Origin: ZC4RG42 sp036676355
GTDB taxonomy: Bacteria; Pseudomonadota; Gammaproteobacteria; Burkholderiales; SG8-39
NCBI GenBank assembly: GCA_036676355.1
Contig: JAKFDA010000072.1
Location: 62,001-126,000, forward strand
Direction: 5' to 3'
Length of the DNA stretch: 64,000 nucleotides
Below the pieces are notes generated by a model. That model had not been told where the DNA came from. It ran no database searches and saw only the letters and a program-made list of their open reading frames with translations. The position numbers and the translations under genes were made by a program. This document shows, one piece after another, positions 27,702 to 36,671 of this stretch (positions are counted from its first letter, which is position 1; each line of letters begins with the position of its first letter).

Positions 27702-28829
27702 ATGTACGAATCGTTTTACGGCCTCAGCGGCAAACCGTTCCAGCTCAACCCCGACCCGGCGTTCTATTACGCCAGCCGCGGTCACAAGCGCGCGTTCGCC
27801 TACCTGCAATACGGTCTGTTTCAGGGCGAGGGCTTCATTGTCATCACCGGCGAAGTGGGCGCCGGCAAGACCACGCTGCTGCGCGGTCTGCTCGAACAAC
27901 TCGACAGCAACAAAGTCGTCGCGGCGCAATTGGTCAGTACGCACCTGGACGCGGACGACATGCTCAAGGCGGTCGCCGCATCGTTCGGTCTGCCGATCAA
28001 ATCGGCGGAGAAAGCGCAACTGCTGGTGCAACTCGAAAGTTATTTCGTCATGCTCGCCACCAAGCGCAAGCGCGCGCTGCTGATCGTGGATGAAGCACAG
28101 AATCTCACGCCGCGCGCGGTCGAAGAGTTGCGCATGCTGTCGAATTTCCAGCTCGACAATCACGCGCTGCTGCAGAGTTTTCTCATCGGTCAGCCGGAAT
28201 TGCGCGAAACCATGCGCAGCCCGCACATGCAGCAACTGCGACAGCGTGTGCTCGCGTCCTATCACCTCGGGCCGCTCGATCAGGACGAAGGGCGGGCGTA
28301 TATCGAACACCGCCTGCGGCGTGTCGGCTGGCAAGGCGATCCGGCTTTCGACACCGAGGCCTTCGAGGAAATACATCGCGCCACCAAAGGCATTCCGCGC
28401 CGCATCAATACGCTGTGCAACCGCCTGATGATGTCGGGCTACCTCGGCGAAACGCATCGTTTCGAGGCGGGCGACGTGCTCACCGTGGCCGAGGAAATCA
28501 AGGACGAACTCGGCGTCGAACTGGCGCCGGCCAGCGATGGGCAGTCCACGCGCGCCTATCCGGCATCGATCGCCCCCGCACCCGAGTCGATGCACAACGG
28601 CTTCCCGCGCGTGCCGCAGGCGAGCGAGTTCAATGGCGGCCGGCTTGCGGTCGATGCGGCGCACGCCGATCGCGCGCAGCAACTGTTGAGCGGCAGCGTG
28701 CTTTCCGGTCTGGAAGGGCGCATCACCAATCTGGAGCAGACGCTGCACGCCACGCTGTCGCTGCTGCAGCAACTTGCGCAGGTGCGCGCCGAATCGGCGG
28801 AGACCACCGCAGAAAATCAGAGGCATTGA
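27702..28829 (+). CDS. XrtA-associated AAA ATPase (TIGR03015, GspA/ExeA-like)
   Basis: A 375-residue ATPase beginning MYESFYGLSGKPFQLNPDP, the standard N terminus of the family. Walker A is GEVGAGKTTLLRG (about 49-61), Walker B LLIVDEAQNL and sensor QSFLIGQPELR. Residues 270-375 are low complexity with a final helical segment (LEGRITNLEQTLHATLSLLQQLAQV). It probably powers or senses assembly of the polysaccharide export machinery, by analogy with ExeA. It sits 26 bases after the outer-membrane protein gene and 1 base before wecB. Confidence 0.93.
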   Translation: MYESFYGLSGKPFQLNPDPAFYYASRGHKRAFAYLQYGLFQGEGFIVITGEVGAGKTTLLRGLLEQLDSNKVVAAQLVSTHLDADDMLKAVAASFGLPIKSAEKAQLLVQLESYFVMLATKRKRALLIVDEAQNLTPRAVEELRMLSNFQLDNHALLQSFLIGQPELRETMRSPHMQQLRQRVLASYHLGPLDQDEGRAYIEHRLRRVGWQGDPAFDTEAFEEIHRATKGIPRRINTLCNRLMMSGYLGETHRFEAGDVLTVAEEIKDELGVELAPASDGQSTRAYPASIAPAPESMHNGFPRVPQASEFNGGRLAVDAAHADRAQQLLSGSVLSGLEGRITNLEQTLHATLSLLQQLAQVRAESAETTAENQRH

Positions 28830-28830
28830 G

Positions 28831-29994
28831 ATGGGCGATTTCGGACGCGGCCCCGGTCCGATCGTGTGCGTAGTTGGCGCCAGGCCGAATTACATGAAGA
28901 TGGCGCCGATTCTGCGCGCCATCGCCGCCGAGCCGACCCTGCCGCGCGCGTTGCTGGTGCATACCGGGCAGCATTACGACGTGGCGATGAACGGACAACT
29001 GTTCAACGATCTGCGTTTGCCGCACCCCGATCTCAATCTCGAAGTCGGTTCGGCGACGCATGCCGTACAAACGGCCGAGGTCATGCGTCGCTTCGAACCC
29101 GTGCTCGACGATTTGAAGCCCTGCTGCGTGGTGGTCGTGGGCGATGTCAATTCCACGCTGGCTTGCGCGCTGGTGGCATCGAAGAAAAACGTGCCGATCG
29201 CGCATGTCGAAGCGGGATTGCGCAGTTACGACCGTCGCATGCCGGAGGAGATCAATCGCGTCCTCACCGATCAGATCGCCGATCTGCTCTATACGAGCGA
29301 GCGCGATGCGCACGCCAACCTCGCCGCGGAAGGCATCGACGGGCAGCGCATCCACTTCGTCGGCAACGTCATGATCGACTCGCTCATGACGCATCGCGCC
29401 GGCGCGGTGCCGGCGAGTCAGACGCTCGCGCGTGCGGGCGCCTCGCTGGCCGTGCTCGATCATCCCGCCGGCTATGGCGTGGTGACGCTGCATCGCCCGT
29501 CCAACGTCGATCAACCCGAAGCGCTGCGCGACACGCTCGATATCCTGCGCGAGGTGAGCGAACGATTGCCGCTGATATGCGCCCTGCATCCGCGCACGCG
29601 CCGCAACATCGAGCGCTTCGGCTTGAGCGAGCTGATCGCAGGGCCGACCTTCGCGGTGCTGCCGCCGCAGGGCTATCTCGAAATGCTCGGCTTGCAATCG
29701 TGCGCAACCATGGTGCTGACCGATTCGGGCGGCATGCAGGAAGAAACCACGGCCTTGTCGGTGCCGTGTCTGACGTTGCGCGAAAACACCGAGCGGCCGA
29801 TCACGGTCGAGCAGGGCACCAACATCGTGGTCGGACGCGATCGCCGGCTCGTGCTCGACAGCGTCGCGGCGATTCTGCGCGATGGCGGCAAGCGCGGGCG
29901 CGTACCGGAACTGTGGGACGGCCATGCGGCCGAGCGGATTGCCGCGCATCTTGCACGGTGGCTGCATAGACAGCCGGTATACGCGGGGGCATGA
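28831..29994 (+). CDS. wecB: UDP-N-acetylglucosamine 2-epimerase (non-hydrolysing)
   Basis: Converts UDP-GlcNAc to UDP-ManNAc in the cytosol for polymer synthesis. The 387-residue protein starts VCVVGARPNYMKMAPI, has HTGQHYD, the catalytic-region VVVGDVNSTLA, HVEAGLRS and the C-terminal DSGGMQEE with the ENTERP nucleotide-binding motif. ATG 28831 was chosen over the longer reading that overlaps the ATPase gene. It has AGAGG upstream and fits the family N terminus. UDP-GlcNAc would come from GlmU encoded in this window. Confidence 0.95.
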   Translation: MGDFGRGPGPIVCVVGARPNYMKMAPILRAIAAEPTLPRALLVHTGQHYDVAMNGQLFNDLRLPHPDLNLEVGSATHAVQTAEVMRRFEPVLDDLKPCCVVVVGDVNSTLACALVASKKNVPIAHVEAGLRSYDRRMPEEINRVLTDQIADLLYTSERDAHANLAAEGIDGQRIHFVGNVMIDSLMTHRAGAVPASQTLARAGASLAVLDHPAGYGVVTLHRPSNVDQPEALRDTLDILREVSERLPLICALHPRTRRNIERFGLSELIAGPTFAVLPPQGYLEMLGLQSCATMVLTDSGGMQEETTALSVPCLTLRENTERPITVEQGTNIVVGRDRRLVLDSVAAILRDGGKRGRVPELWDGHAAERIAAHLARWLHRQPVYAGA

Positions 29995-29998
29995 AGCC

Positions 29999-30853
29999 AT
30001 GCTACCCGTCCGTGCGGAAGATTTCGTCAATGCACTCACCATCGACGTCGAAGACTATTTTCAGGTCTCCGCGATGGCGCCCTACATCCCGCGCAGCGAG
30101 TGGGGACAGGTGCAGTGCCGTGTCGAGCGCAACGTCGAACGGATTCTGGAACTGCTGTGCGAGAACGGCGCGCGCGCGACCTTCTTCACGCTGGGCTGGG
30201 TGGCGGAGCGTTATCCCAGCCTGATCCGCGCCATTGTCGAAGAAGGGCACGAGCTCGCCAGCCACGGCTACGGCCATCATCGCGTGAGCGATCAATCGCC
30301 CGAAGCATTCCGCGCCGATATCCAGCTCGCCAAGATCGTGTTGGAAGACGCCGCCGGTGTGGAAGTGAAAGGCTATCGAGCACCGAGCTTCTCCATCGGC
30401 GAAAGCAATCTATGGGCGTTCGACTGCATCGCCGAAGCGGGTTATCGCTACAGCTCGAGCGTCTATCCGATTCGCCACGATCACTACGGCATGCCCGATG
30501 CGCCGCGCTTTCCTTACGAAGCGCGCGTCGGCCTGCTCGAAGTGCCGATCACCACGGTGCGAATGTTCAACGCCAATTTTCCCGGCGGCGGCGGCGGTTA
30601 TTTCCGTCTCATGCCTTACGGCGTTTCGCGTTGGCTGATCAATCGCGTCAATCACCAGGACAGACGTTCGGCCATTTTTTATTTTCATCCTTGGGAAATC
30701 GATCCGGAACAGCCGCGCGTCAAAGGCATCGGCGCCAAAACGCGGTTCCGTCATTACGTCAATCTGCACCATACCGAGCGGCGCCTGCGCCGTCTATTGC
30801 GCGATTTCAACTGGGATCGTGTCGACAAGGTGTTTCTGGGAGCGTACGCATGA
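29999..30853 (+). CDS. XrtA-system polysaccharide deacetylase (TIGR03006 type)
   Basis: A 284-residue NodB-fold deacetylase. Motif 1 is TIDVEDYFQVSA (metal-binding Asp pair), motif 2 is ASHGYGHHR (metal-binding His), then GYRAPSFSI. The C-terminal DUF3473-type part includes YFRLMPYG and YFHPWEID. It should remove N-acetyl groups from the polymer or its precursor. The ATG at 29999 follows the wecB stop by 4 bases; longer starts overlap wecB. Its last 4 bases overlap the FemAB-like start (ATGA). A second, unrelated-subfamily deacetylase is encoded at 44732. Confidence 0.92.
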   Translation: MLPVRAEDFVNALTIDVEDYFQVSAMAPYIPRSEWGQVQCRVERNVERILELLCENGARATFFTLGWVAERYPSLIRAIVEEGHELASHGYGHHRVSDQSPEAFRADIQLAKIVLEDAAGVEVKGYRAPSFSIGESNLWAFDCIAEAGYRYSSSVYPIRHDHYGMPDAPRFPYEARVGLLEVPITTVRMFNANFPGGGGGYFRLMPYGVSRWLINRVNHQDRRSAIFYFHPWEIDPEQPRVKGIGAKTRFRHYVNLHHTERRLRRLLRDFNWDRVDKVFLGAYA

Positions 30854-31914
30854 AGCCGGCCGACGCGCGTGTGTCCACCGAAGCGGCCATGCGCGTGCGC
30901 GCCTATACGCCCGACGATGCGGAGCGCTGGGAAGCGTTCGTCGAATGCTGCCCGGACGCGACCTTCTTTCATCGCATCGGTTGGAAGACCGTGCTGGACG
31001 AAGTGTTTCGCCATCGCACGCATTACCTGATTGCCGAGCGCGACGGCGGCATCGTCGGCGTGTTGCCGCTGGCCGAGGTGAAGACCTTGCTGTTCGGTCA
31101 CGCCTTCACGTCTCTGCCCTTCGGCGTGTACGGCGGCGTGGCGGCGACGGAGGCCGGCGCAATCTCTGCGCTGCATCGAGCCGCGCAGGACCTCGCTGAA
31201 CGCAGCGGGGTATCCCATCTCGAATTGCGCAATCGCGCGCCGCGGGAGGAGACCTGGCCGCGGCAGGAGCTATACGTCACCTTTCGCAAGGACATCCTGC
31301 CCGACGTGGAAGCCAACATGCTCGCCATACCGCGCAAGCAGCGCGCAATGGTGCGCAAGGGCATCCGGCACGGTCTGACGGGTCGCATCGATGCGTCGAT
31401 CGATCGTTTCTTTCGCCTGTATGCGGACAACGTCAGGCGGCATGGCACGCCGGCATTGTCGCGCAGGTATTTCGAAACGCTGCAGCGCGTGTTCGGCGAC
31501 GATTGCGAAGTGCTGACCGTCACGGACGCGCGGGGCGTGCCGCTATCGAGTGTGCTGTCGTTCTATTTTCGCGACGAAGTGCTGCCCTATTACGCCGGCG
31601 ACGACGTGCGTGCGCGCGCTGTGGCCGCGAACGACTTCAAGTACTGGGAACTGATGCGCCGCGCGTGTGAGCGCGGTTGCAAGGTGTTCGATTACGGCCG
31701 CAGCAAGCGCGACAGCGGCTCGTTCGATTTCAAGAAGAACTGGGGCTTCGAGCCGACGCCGTTGTTCTACGAATATCGCCTCTATCGGTGCGAAGAGGTG
31801 CCGCAGCACAACCCGAACAATCCGAAATATCGCGCGCTGATCGCGTTATGGCGACGATTGCCGACGCCGGTCGCCAACGCACTCGGCCCTTATCTGGTGC
31901 GCGGGCTTGGATGA
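30850..31914 (+). CDS. FemAB-like XrtA-associated protein (TIGR03019)
   Basis: A 354-residue protein with two GNAT-like halves. The N terminus FVECCPDATFFHRIGWKTVL and the C-terminal FDYGRSKRDSGSFDFKKNWGF are characteristic of the PEP-CTERM-associated FemAB family. FemAB proteins use aminoacyl-tRNA to add amino acids; here the acceptor may be the exopolysaccharide or a lipid intermediate, which is inference. The start codon overlaps the deacetylase stop as ATGA, so translation is coupled. Ends YLVRGLG. Confidence 0.9.
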   Translation: MKPADARVSTEAAMRVRAYTPDDAERWEAFVECCPDATFFHRIGWKTVLDEVFRHRTHYLIAERDGGIVGVLPLAEVKTLLFGHAFTSLPFGVYGGVAATEAGAISALHRAAQDLAERSGVSHLELRNRAPREETWPRQELYVTFRKDILPDVEANMLAIPRKQRAMVRKGIRHGLTGRIDASIDRFFRLYADNVRRHGTPALSRRYFETLQRVFGDDCEVLTVTDARGVPLSSVLSFYFRDEVLPYYAGDDVRARAVAANDFKYWELMRRACERGCKVFDYGRSKRDSGSFDFKKNWGFEPTPLFYEYRLYRCEEVPQHNPNNPKYRALIALWRRLPTPVANALGPYLVRGLG

Positions 31915-31935
31915 GCGACATGATCGGCATCGCTA

Positions 31936-33522
31936 ATGATCGAGGAGCACGCCGTGCATGCTGAACGGCAGATCGAAGCGCAACTGGCGCTCGCGCTGCG
32001 ACCCAGGCGAGCCGGCCTGATCTTGATCGTCGCGCTGTCGCTCATCGCCATCTTCGCCTGGCACTGGGAAACCTTCTATTCCATGGCGACGACATGGTGG
32101 CGTACGGAGACTTTCGCCCACGGTCTGCTCGTTTTGCCGATATTCGGCTATCTGGTGTGGCGCGATCGCGATCGCCTCGGTGCGGTCACGGTGCGCCCTC
32201 ACGCACCTGCGCTGATCGGTCTGGCGCTTGCCGGTTTCGTCTGGATGCTCGGCGATCTTTCCGCGACCATCGGTGTGTCGCAGTTCGCCATGGTGGCGAT
32301 GGTGCCGCTCGCGGTGTGCGCGCTGCTCGGCGTCGCGGCGGTTCGCGCACTCGCCTTTCCGCTCGCTTTCCTTTTCTTCGCGGTGCCCTTCGGCGGTTTC
32401 ATGTTGCCCTGGCTGATGCAGATGACGGCCGACTTCACCGTTGCCGCCGTGCGGTTGAGCGGCGTGCCGGTGTACCGTGAAGGGATGATGTTCTTTCTTC
32501 CCACCGGCGCATGGTCGGTGGTCGAAGCGTGCAGCGGCCTGCGCTATCTCATCGCGTCGATCATGGTCGGCGCCCTGTACGCCTATTTGACCTATCGCTC
32601 GCCACGGCGGCGATTGCTGTTCGTCGGCGTGTCCATTGTCGTGCCGCTGATCGCCAACTGGTTGCGCGCTTATCTGATCGTGATGCTCGGCCATCTCAGC
32701 GACAACCGGCTCGCAACCGGTGTGGATCACCTGATTTACGGCTGGGTCTTCTTCGGGCTCGTGATGCTGATCATGTTCTGGATCGGCGCGAAGTGGCGCG
32801 AAGATCTGGACGACACGCAGCCGGTACGCAAACCGGTGCTCGAGGTGGAAACGGAAAAATACGGCGTGTCGCGCTCCGGCATAGCAGTGATCATCCTGGC
32901 GACAGCGCTGATCGGATTGTGGAAGCCGGCGGCTTACGCGCTCAACGAACCGACCGGACAGAGCAGTGTTGCGCTGCAACCGATCACATCGACCGCTGAC
33001 TGGACCGCGACGGCGCGGCCGTCGATCGAATGGGTGCCGGCATTCGATGAGCCGAGCGCGTCTTTGCATCAGGCATTTCGCAACGGCGATGCCGAGGTCG
33101 CATTGCTCGTTGCGTACTACCGGGAGCAAACCCAACAGTCCGAGGCGGTGAGTGGCGAGGGCGACCTGGTCGAAAGCGCGGATCGGCAATGGCGGTTGAT
33201 CAGTACGCGGCGCATTCCGCTTGCGATCGGCGCTGACCGCGTGAGCGCCGTGCGCACGGAATTCGTTCATCCGCGCGAGCGCGTGGTGGCCTGGCGCTGG
33301 TATTGGGTCGGCGGGCACATGACCGCCAACGCCTACACCGCCAAGGCCTACCTCGCCTGGGCCAAGCTGACGCAACAGGGCGATGACTCGGCCGCCATCG
33401 TGCTCTATACGCGCAAGCGCGATACGACCGATCCCGCCGACCCGCGCCTGGCGGATTTGCTTGCCGAGATGTCACCGCAGCTTGTCGCCACTTTGCAGCG
33501 CGCGCACGCGCAGACGCCATGA
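31936..33522 (+). CDS. xrtA: exosortase A fused to an EpsI domain
   Basis: Polytopic transpeptidase-like enzyme that recognises PEP-CTERM tails. About eight transmembrane helices lie in residues 28-285. The catalytic triad is visible as Cys199 (VEACSGLRY), Arg244 (NWLRAY) and His265 (GVDHLIYGW). Residues about 310-528 form the soluble EpsI domain (IEWVPAF, WRLIS, WRWYWVGGH), fused as usual in XrtA. GTG 31954 with AGGAG six bases upstream is an alternative start; ATG 31936 has no clear SD. The stop overlaps the next gene's ATG by 4 bases. A likely substrate is encoded at 57636-58478. Confidence 0.95.
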   Translation: MIEEHAVHAERQIEAQLALALRPRRAGLILIVALSLIAIFAWHWETFYSMATTWWRTETFAHGLLVLPIFGYLVWRDRDRLGAVTVRPHAPALIGLALAGFVWMLGDLSATIGVSQFAMVAMVPLAVCALLGVAAVRALAFPLAFLFFAVPFGGFMLPWLMQMTADFTVAAVRLSGVPVYREGMMFFLPTGAWSVVEACSGLRYLIASIMVGALYAYLTYRSPRRRLLFVGVSIVVPLIANWLRAYLIVMLGHLSDNRLATGVDHLIYGWVFFGLVMLIMFWIGAKWREDLDDTQPVRKPVLEVETEKYGVSRSGIAVIILATALIGLWKPAAYALNEPTGQSSVALQPITSTADWTATARPSIEWVPAFDEPSASLHQAFRNGDAEVALLVAYYREQTQQSEAVSGEGDLVESADRQWRLISTRRIPLAIGADRVSAVRTEFVHPRERVVAWRWYWVGGHMTANAYTAKAYLAWAKLTQQGDDSAAIVLYTRKRDTTDPADPRLADLLAEMSPQLVATLQRAHAQTP

Positions 33523-34715
33523 ATCCGACCACGCCGTTCTTCTCCGATACGCGGCCGCTGGTCGTGCATGTGCTGCATCGCTTCGCCGTTGGCGGGCTGG
33601 AAAACGGCGTGGTCAATCTGATCAACCGCATGCCGCGGAGCACATTCCGCCACGCCATCGTCGCGATGACCGAGATTACAGAATTCAAGGATCGCATCGA
33701 TCACGACGATGTGCAGTACATCGCGTTGAACAAGCCGTCCGGTCACGCGATTCGCCTGTATCCGGCGCTGATTCGTCTGTTTCGCAAACTGCGGCCGGCG
33801 GTGGTGCACACGCGCAATCTGTCGGCGCTCGAAGCATCGGTGCCCGCCGCGCTGGCCGGTGTGCCGGTGCGTATCCATAGTGAGCACGGCCGGGATGTCG
33901 CGGATCTCGATGGTTCGAGCGCCAAGTATCGCTGGATGCGGCGTGCCTTCAGTCCTTTTGTGCATCGCTACGTTGCGCTGTCGTGCGATCTCGAACGCTA
34001 CCTCGTCGATCGTGTCGGTATTGCCCCTTATCGCGTGGCGCAAATCTACAACGGCGTCGATACGGTGCATTTCCGGCCGGCGCCACAGGGGCGCGCGCCG
34101 ATCGACGGCTCGCCGTTCAACGATCCCGCGCTATGGGTCGTCGGCACGGTGGGGCGCATGCATGCGGTGAAAGATCAACTCACGCTGGTGCGGGCGTTTC
34201 TGCATGCGCTCGAAACCGTGCCCGATGCGAAGGCGCGGATGCGCCTCATGCTTGTCGGCGATGGACCGCTGCGCGCCGAGGCCGAGCAGATGCTGCGTGC
34301 AAGCGGTGCGACCGATTACGCCTGGCTCACCGGGGAACGCCGCGATGTGCCCGAACTGATGCGCGCCATGGATTGCTTTGTGTTGCCCTCGCTGGCCGAG
34401 GGGATTTCCAACACCATCCTCGAAGCCATGGCGTGCGGACTGCCGGTCATCGCCACGCGCGTCGGCGGCAATCCGGAACTGGTGCTCGATCAGCTGACGG
34501 GCACACTAATTTCATCCGGCGATGCTGTTGCGTTGATGACCGCGATGAACGGCTATTACGCACTGCCTGAACTCGCGCGCGATCACGGTCGTGCTGGACG
34601 CGCGCGCGTGGAACGCAAATTCAGTCTCGATTACATGGCGCATCGCTACGAAGCGCTCTACACGAGCCTGTTCGGCGCGAGCGCAATGAGTCGCGCCGGA
34701 CTCAAAACCACCTGA
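33519..34715 (+). CDS. XrtA-associated glycosyltransferase (TIGR03088, GT4)
   Basis: A 398-residue GT-B glycosyltransferase. The N terminus VVHVLHRFAVGGLENGVVNLINRM is diagnostic for the PEP-CTERM-associated family, with IHSEHGRD and the GT4 donor-site block PSLAEGISNTILEAMACGLPVIAT. It adds one sugar of the repeat unit at the cytoplasmic face. The start overlaps xrtA by 4 bases. The donor sugar cannot be inferred. Confidence 0.93.
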   Translation: MNPTTPFFSDTRPLVVHVLHRFAVGGLENGVVNLINRMPRSTFRHAIVAMTEITEFKDRIDHDDVQYIALNKPSGHAIRLYPALIRLFRKLRPAVVHTRNLSALEASVPAALAGVPVRIHSEHGRDVADLDGSSAKYRWMRRAFSPFVHRYVALSCDLERYLVDRVGIAPYRVAQIYNGVDTVHFRPAPQGRAPIDGSPFNDPALWVVGTVGRMHAVKDQLTLVRAFLHALETVPDAKARMRLMLVGDGPLRAEAEQMLRASGATDYAWLTGERRDVPELMRAMDCFVLPSLAEGISNTILEAMACGLPVIATRVGGNPELVLDQLTGTLISSGDAVALMTAMNGYYALPELARDHGRAGRARVERKFSLDYMAHRYEALYTSLFGASAMSRAGLKTT

Positions 34716-34731
34716 GGAACTGAACCCGATC

Positions 34732-36657
34732 ATGTGCGGCCTCGTCGGCATTTTCGATACACGCGGAAAGCGCGACATTGCGCGTTCCGTGCTGCATCGC
34801 ATGAACGAATCGCAACTGCATCGCGGTCCGGATCAAGGCGGGCTGCATGTCGAGCCGGGACTCGGGTTGGGTCATCGACGCTTGTCGATCATCGATCTGT
34901 CCTCGGGACGGCAACCGATATTCAATGAGGACCACACCGTGGCGGTGGTCTACAACGGCGAGATTTACAACTACCTGCCGCTGATTGCCGAACTGAGCGC
35001 GCTCGGGCACGTCTTCCGTACGCGCAGCGACAGCGAAGTGATCGTGCATGCATGGGAAGCATGGGGCGAACGATGCGTCGAACGTTTTCGCGGCATGTTC
35101 GCTTTCGCCGTCTGGGATCGCAATCGCGAAACGCTCTTCCTTGCGCGCGACCGCCTGGGTGTCAAGCCGTTGCACTATGCGGTGTTGCCGGACGGCATGG
35201 CGCTGTTCGGATCCGAACTCAAATCGCTGCTCGCGCACGGTTCGCTCAAGCGCGACATCGATCCATGCGCGGTGGAAGAATATTTCGCGCTCGGCTACGT
35301 GGCCGAGCCGCGCACGATTTTCAAGGGCGTCTGCAAACTACCGCCGGCGCATACGCTTTGTATCCGGCGCGGACAACCGATCCCGGCGCCGCGCGAATAC
35401 TGGGACGTGCGCTTCACGCTCGACAATCGCATCGGCGATGCGGACGCATTCGCGGAACTCGAAGCCCGGCTGAAGGAATCGGTACAACTGCGGCTGATGT
35501 CCGAAGTACCGCTCGGCGCCTTCCTGTCCGGCGGGGTGGATTCGAGCGCGGTTGTTGCAATGATGGCCGGCGTATCGAATGAGCCGGTCAATACCTGTTC
35601 CATTGCCTTCGACGACCCGGTGTACGACGAGAGCAAATACGCCCGGCAGGTGGCGGAACGCTATTGCACCCGCCATTACGTCGAGCAGGTTGGCAGCGAT
35701 GATTTCGATCTGATCGATACGCTGGCCGGACTGTACGACGAACCGTATGCCGACAGCTCGGCCATTCCGACCTATCGCGTCTGTCAGCTTGCGCGCAAGC
35801 GCGTGACGGTTGCGTTGTCCGGCGACGGCGGCGATGAAAATTTCGCCGGTTATCGGCGCTACCGCCTGCATCTGTCCGAGGAGCGCATGCGCGGGGCCTT
35901 GCCGCTGGCGTTGCGCAAATCGGTATTCGGACTGCTCGGGCGCATGTATCCGAAAGCGGACTGGGCGCCGCGCGTGCTACGCGCCAAAGCCACGTTCGAA
36001 GCCCTGTCGCGCGATGCGGTCGAAGCCTATCTCGCCGGCGTCTCGATCGTGCGCGACAACGCGCGTCGCGAACTGTTCAGCGGCGCCTTTCGCGCGCAAC
36101 TGGGCGGCTACTCCGCGGCGGAAGTGTTTCATCGTCATGCCGCGCGCGCCGACGTTGACGATCCGCTCGCGCTGGTGCAATACCTCGATCTCAAGACCTA
36201 TCTGGTCGGCGACATCAATACCAAGGTCGATCGCGCGAGCATGGCGCATTCGCTCGAGGTGCGCGAACCGCTCATGGATCACCCGCTGGTGGAATGGCTG
36301 GCGACCCTGCCGTCCGCGCTCAAGGTGCGCGGGCACGAAGGCAAATACCTGCTCAAGAAGGCGATGGCGCCGCACCTGCCGGACGAGATCCTGTATCGGC
36401 GCAAGCGCGGGTTCGCCGTCCCGCTGGCGCGCTGGTTCCGCGGTCCGTTGCGCGAGCGCGTGCGCGAATCGGTGCTCGGACCGCGCCTGCTCGATACCGG
36501 CATCTTCAATCCGCTGCAGTTGCAGCGTCTGATCGACCAGCATCAATCCGGTATTCGCGACCACAGCGCCGCGCTGTGGTCGCTGCTGATGTTCGAAGCC
36601 TTCGTGCGTCAAACCGATGTCGCGATTCACGACCAACCGCTGCGCTACGCAAGCTGA
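34732..36657 (+). CDS. XrtA-associated asparagine synthase-like amidotransferase 1
   Basis: A 641-residue AsnB-like enzyme. Cys2 in MCGLVGIFDT is the glutaminase nucleophile, with RLSIIDLSSG and YNGEIYNY. The synthetase domain has the PP-loop GAFLSGGVDSSAVVAMM and a C-terminal substrate region (KRGFAVPLARWF). It matches the exosortase A system amidotransferase 1 family. It probably amidates carboxyl groups such as uronic acids in the polymer rather than free aspartate; that is inference from context. It is paralogous to the enzyme at 39322. Spacing to the upstream gene is 16 bases. Confidence 0.92.
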   Translation: MCGLVGIFDTRGKRDIARSVLHRMNESQLHRGPDQGGLHVEPGLGLGHRRLSIIDLSSGRQPIFNEDHTVAVVYNGEIYNYLPLIAELSALGHVFRTRSDSEVIVHAWEAWGERCVERFRGMFAFAVWDRNRETLFLARDRLGVKPLHYAVLPDGMALFGSELKSLLAHGSLKRDIDPCAVEEYFALGYVAEPRTIFKGVCKLPPAHTLCIRRGQPIPAPREYWDVRFTLDNRIGDADAFAELEARLKESVQLRLMSEVPLGAFLSGGVDSSAVVAMMAGVSNEPVNTCSIAFDDPVYDESKYARQVAERYCTRHYVEQVGSDDFDLIDTLAGLYDEPYADSSAIPTYRVCQLARKRVTVALSGDGGDENFAGYRRYRLHLSEERMRGALPLALRKSVFGLLGRMYPKADWAPRVLRAKATFEALSRDAVEAYLAGVSIVRDNARRELFSGAFRAQLGGYSAAEVFHRHAARADVDDPLALVQYLDLKTYLVGDINTKVDRASMAHSLEVREPLMDHPLVEWLATLPSALKVRGHEGKYLLKKAMAPHLPDEILYRRKRGFAVPLARWFRGPLRERVRESVLGPRLLDTGIFNPLQLQRLIDQHQSGIRDHSAALWSLLMFEAFVRQTDVAIHDQPLRYAS

Positions 36658-36671
36658 GGACAAGAAAAAAC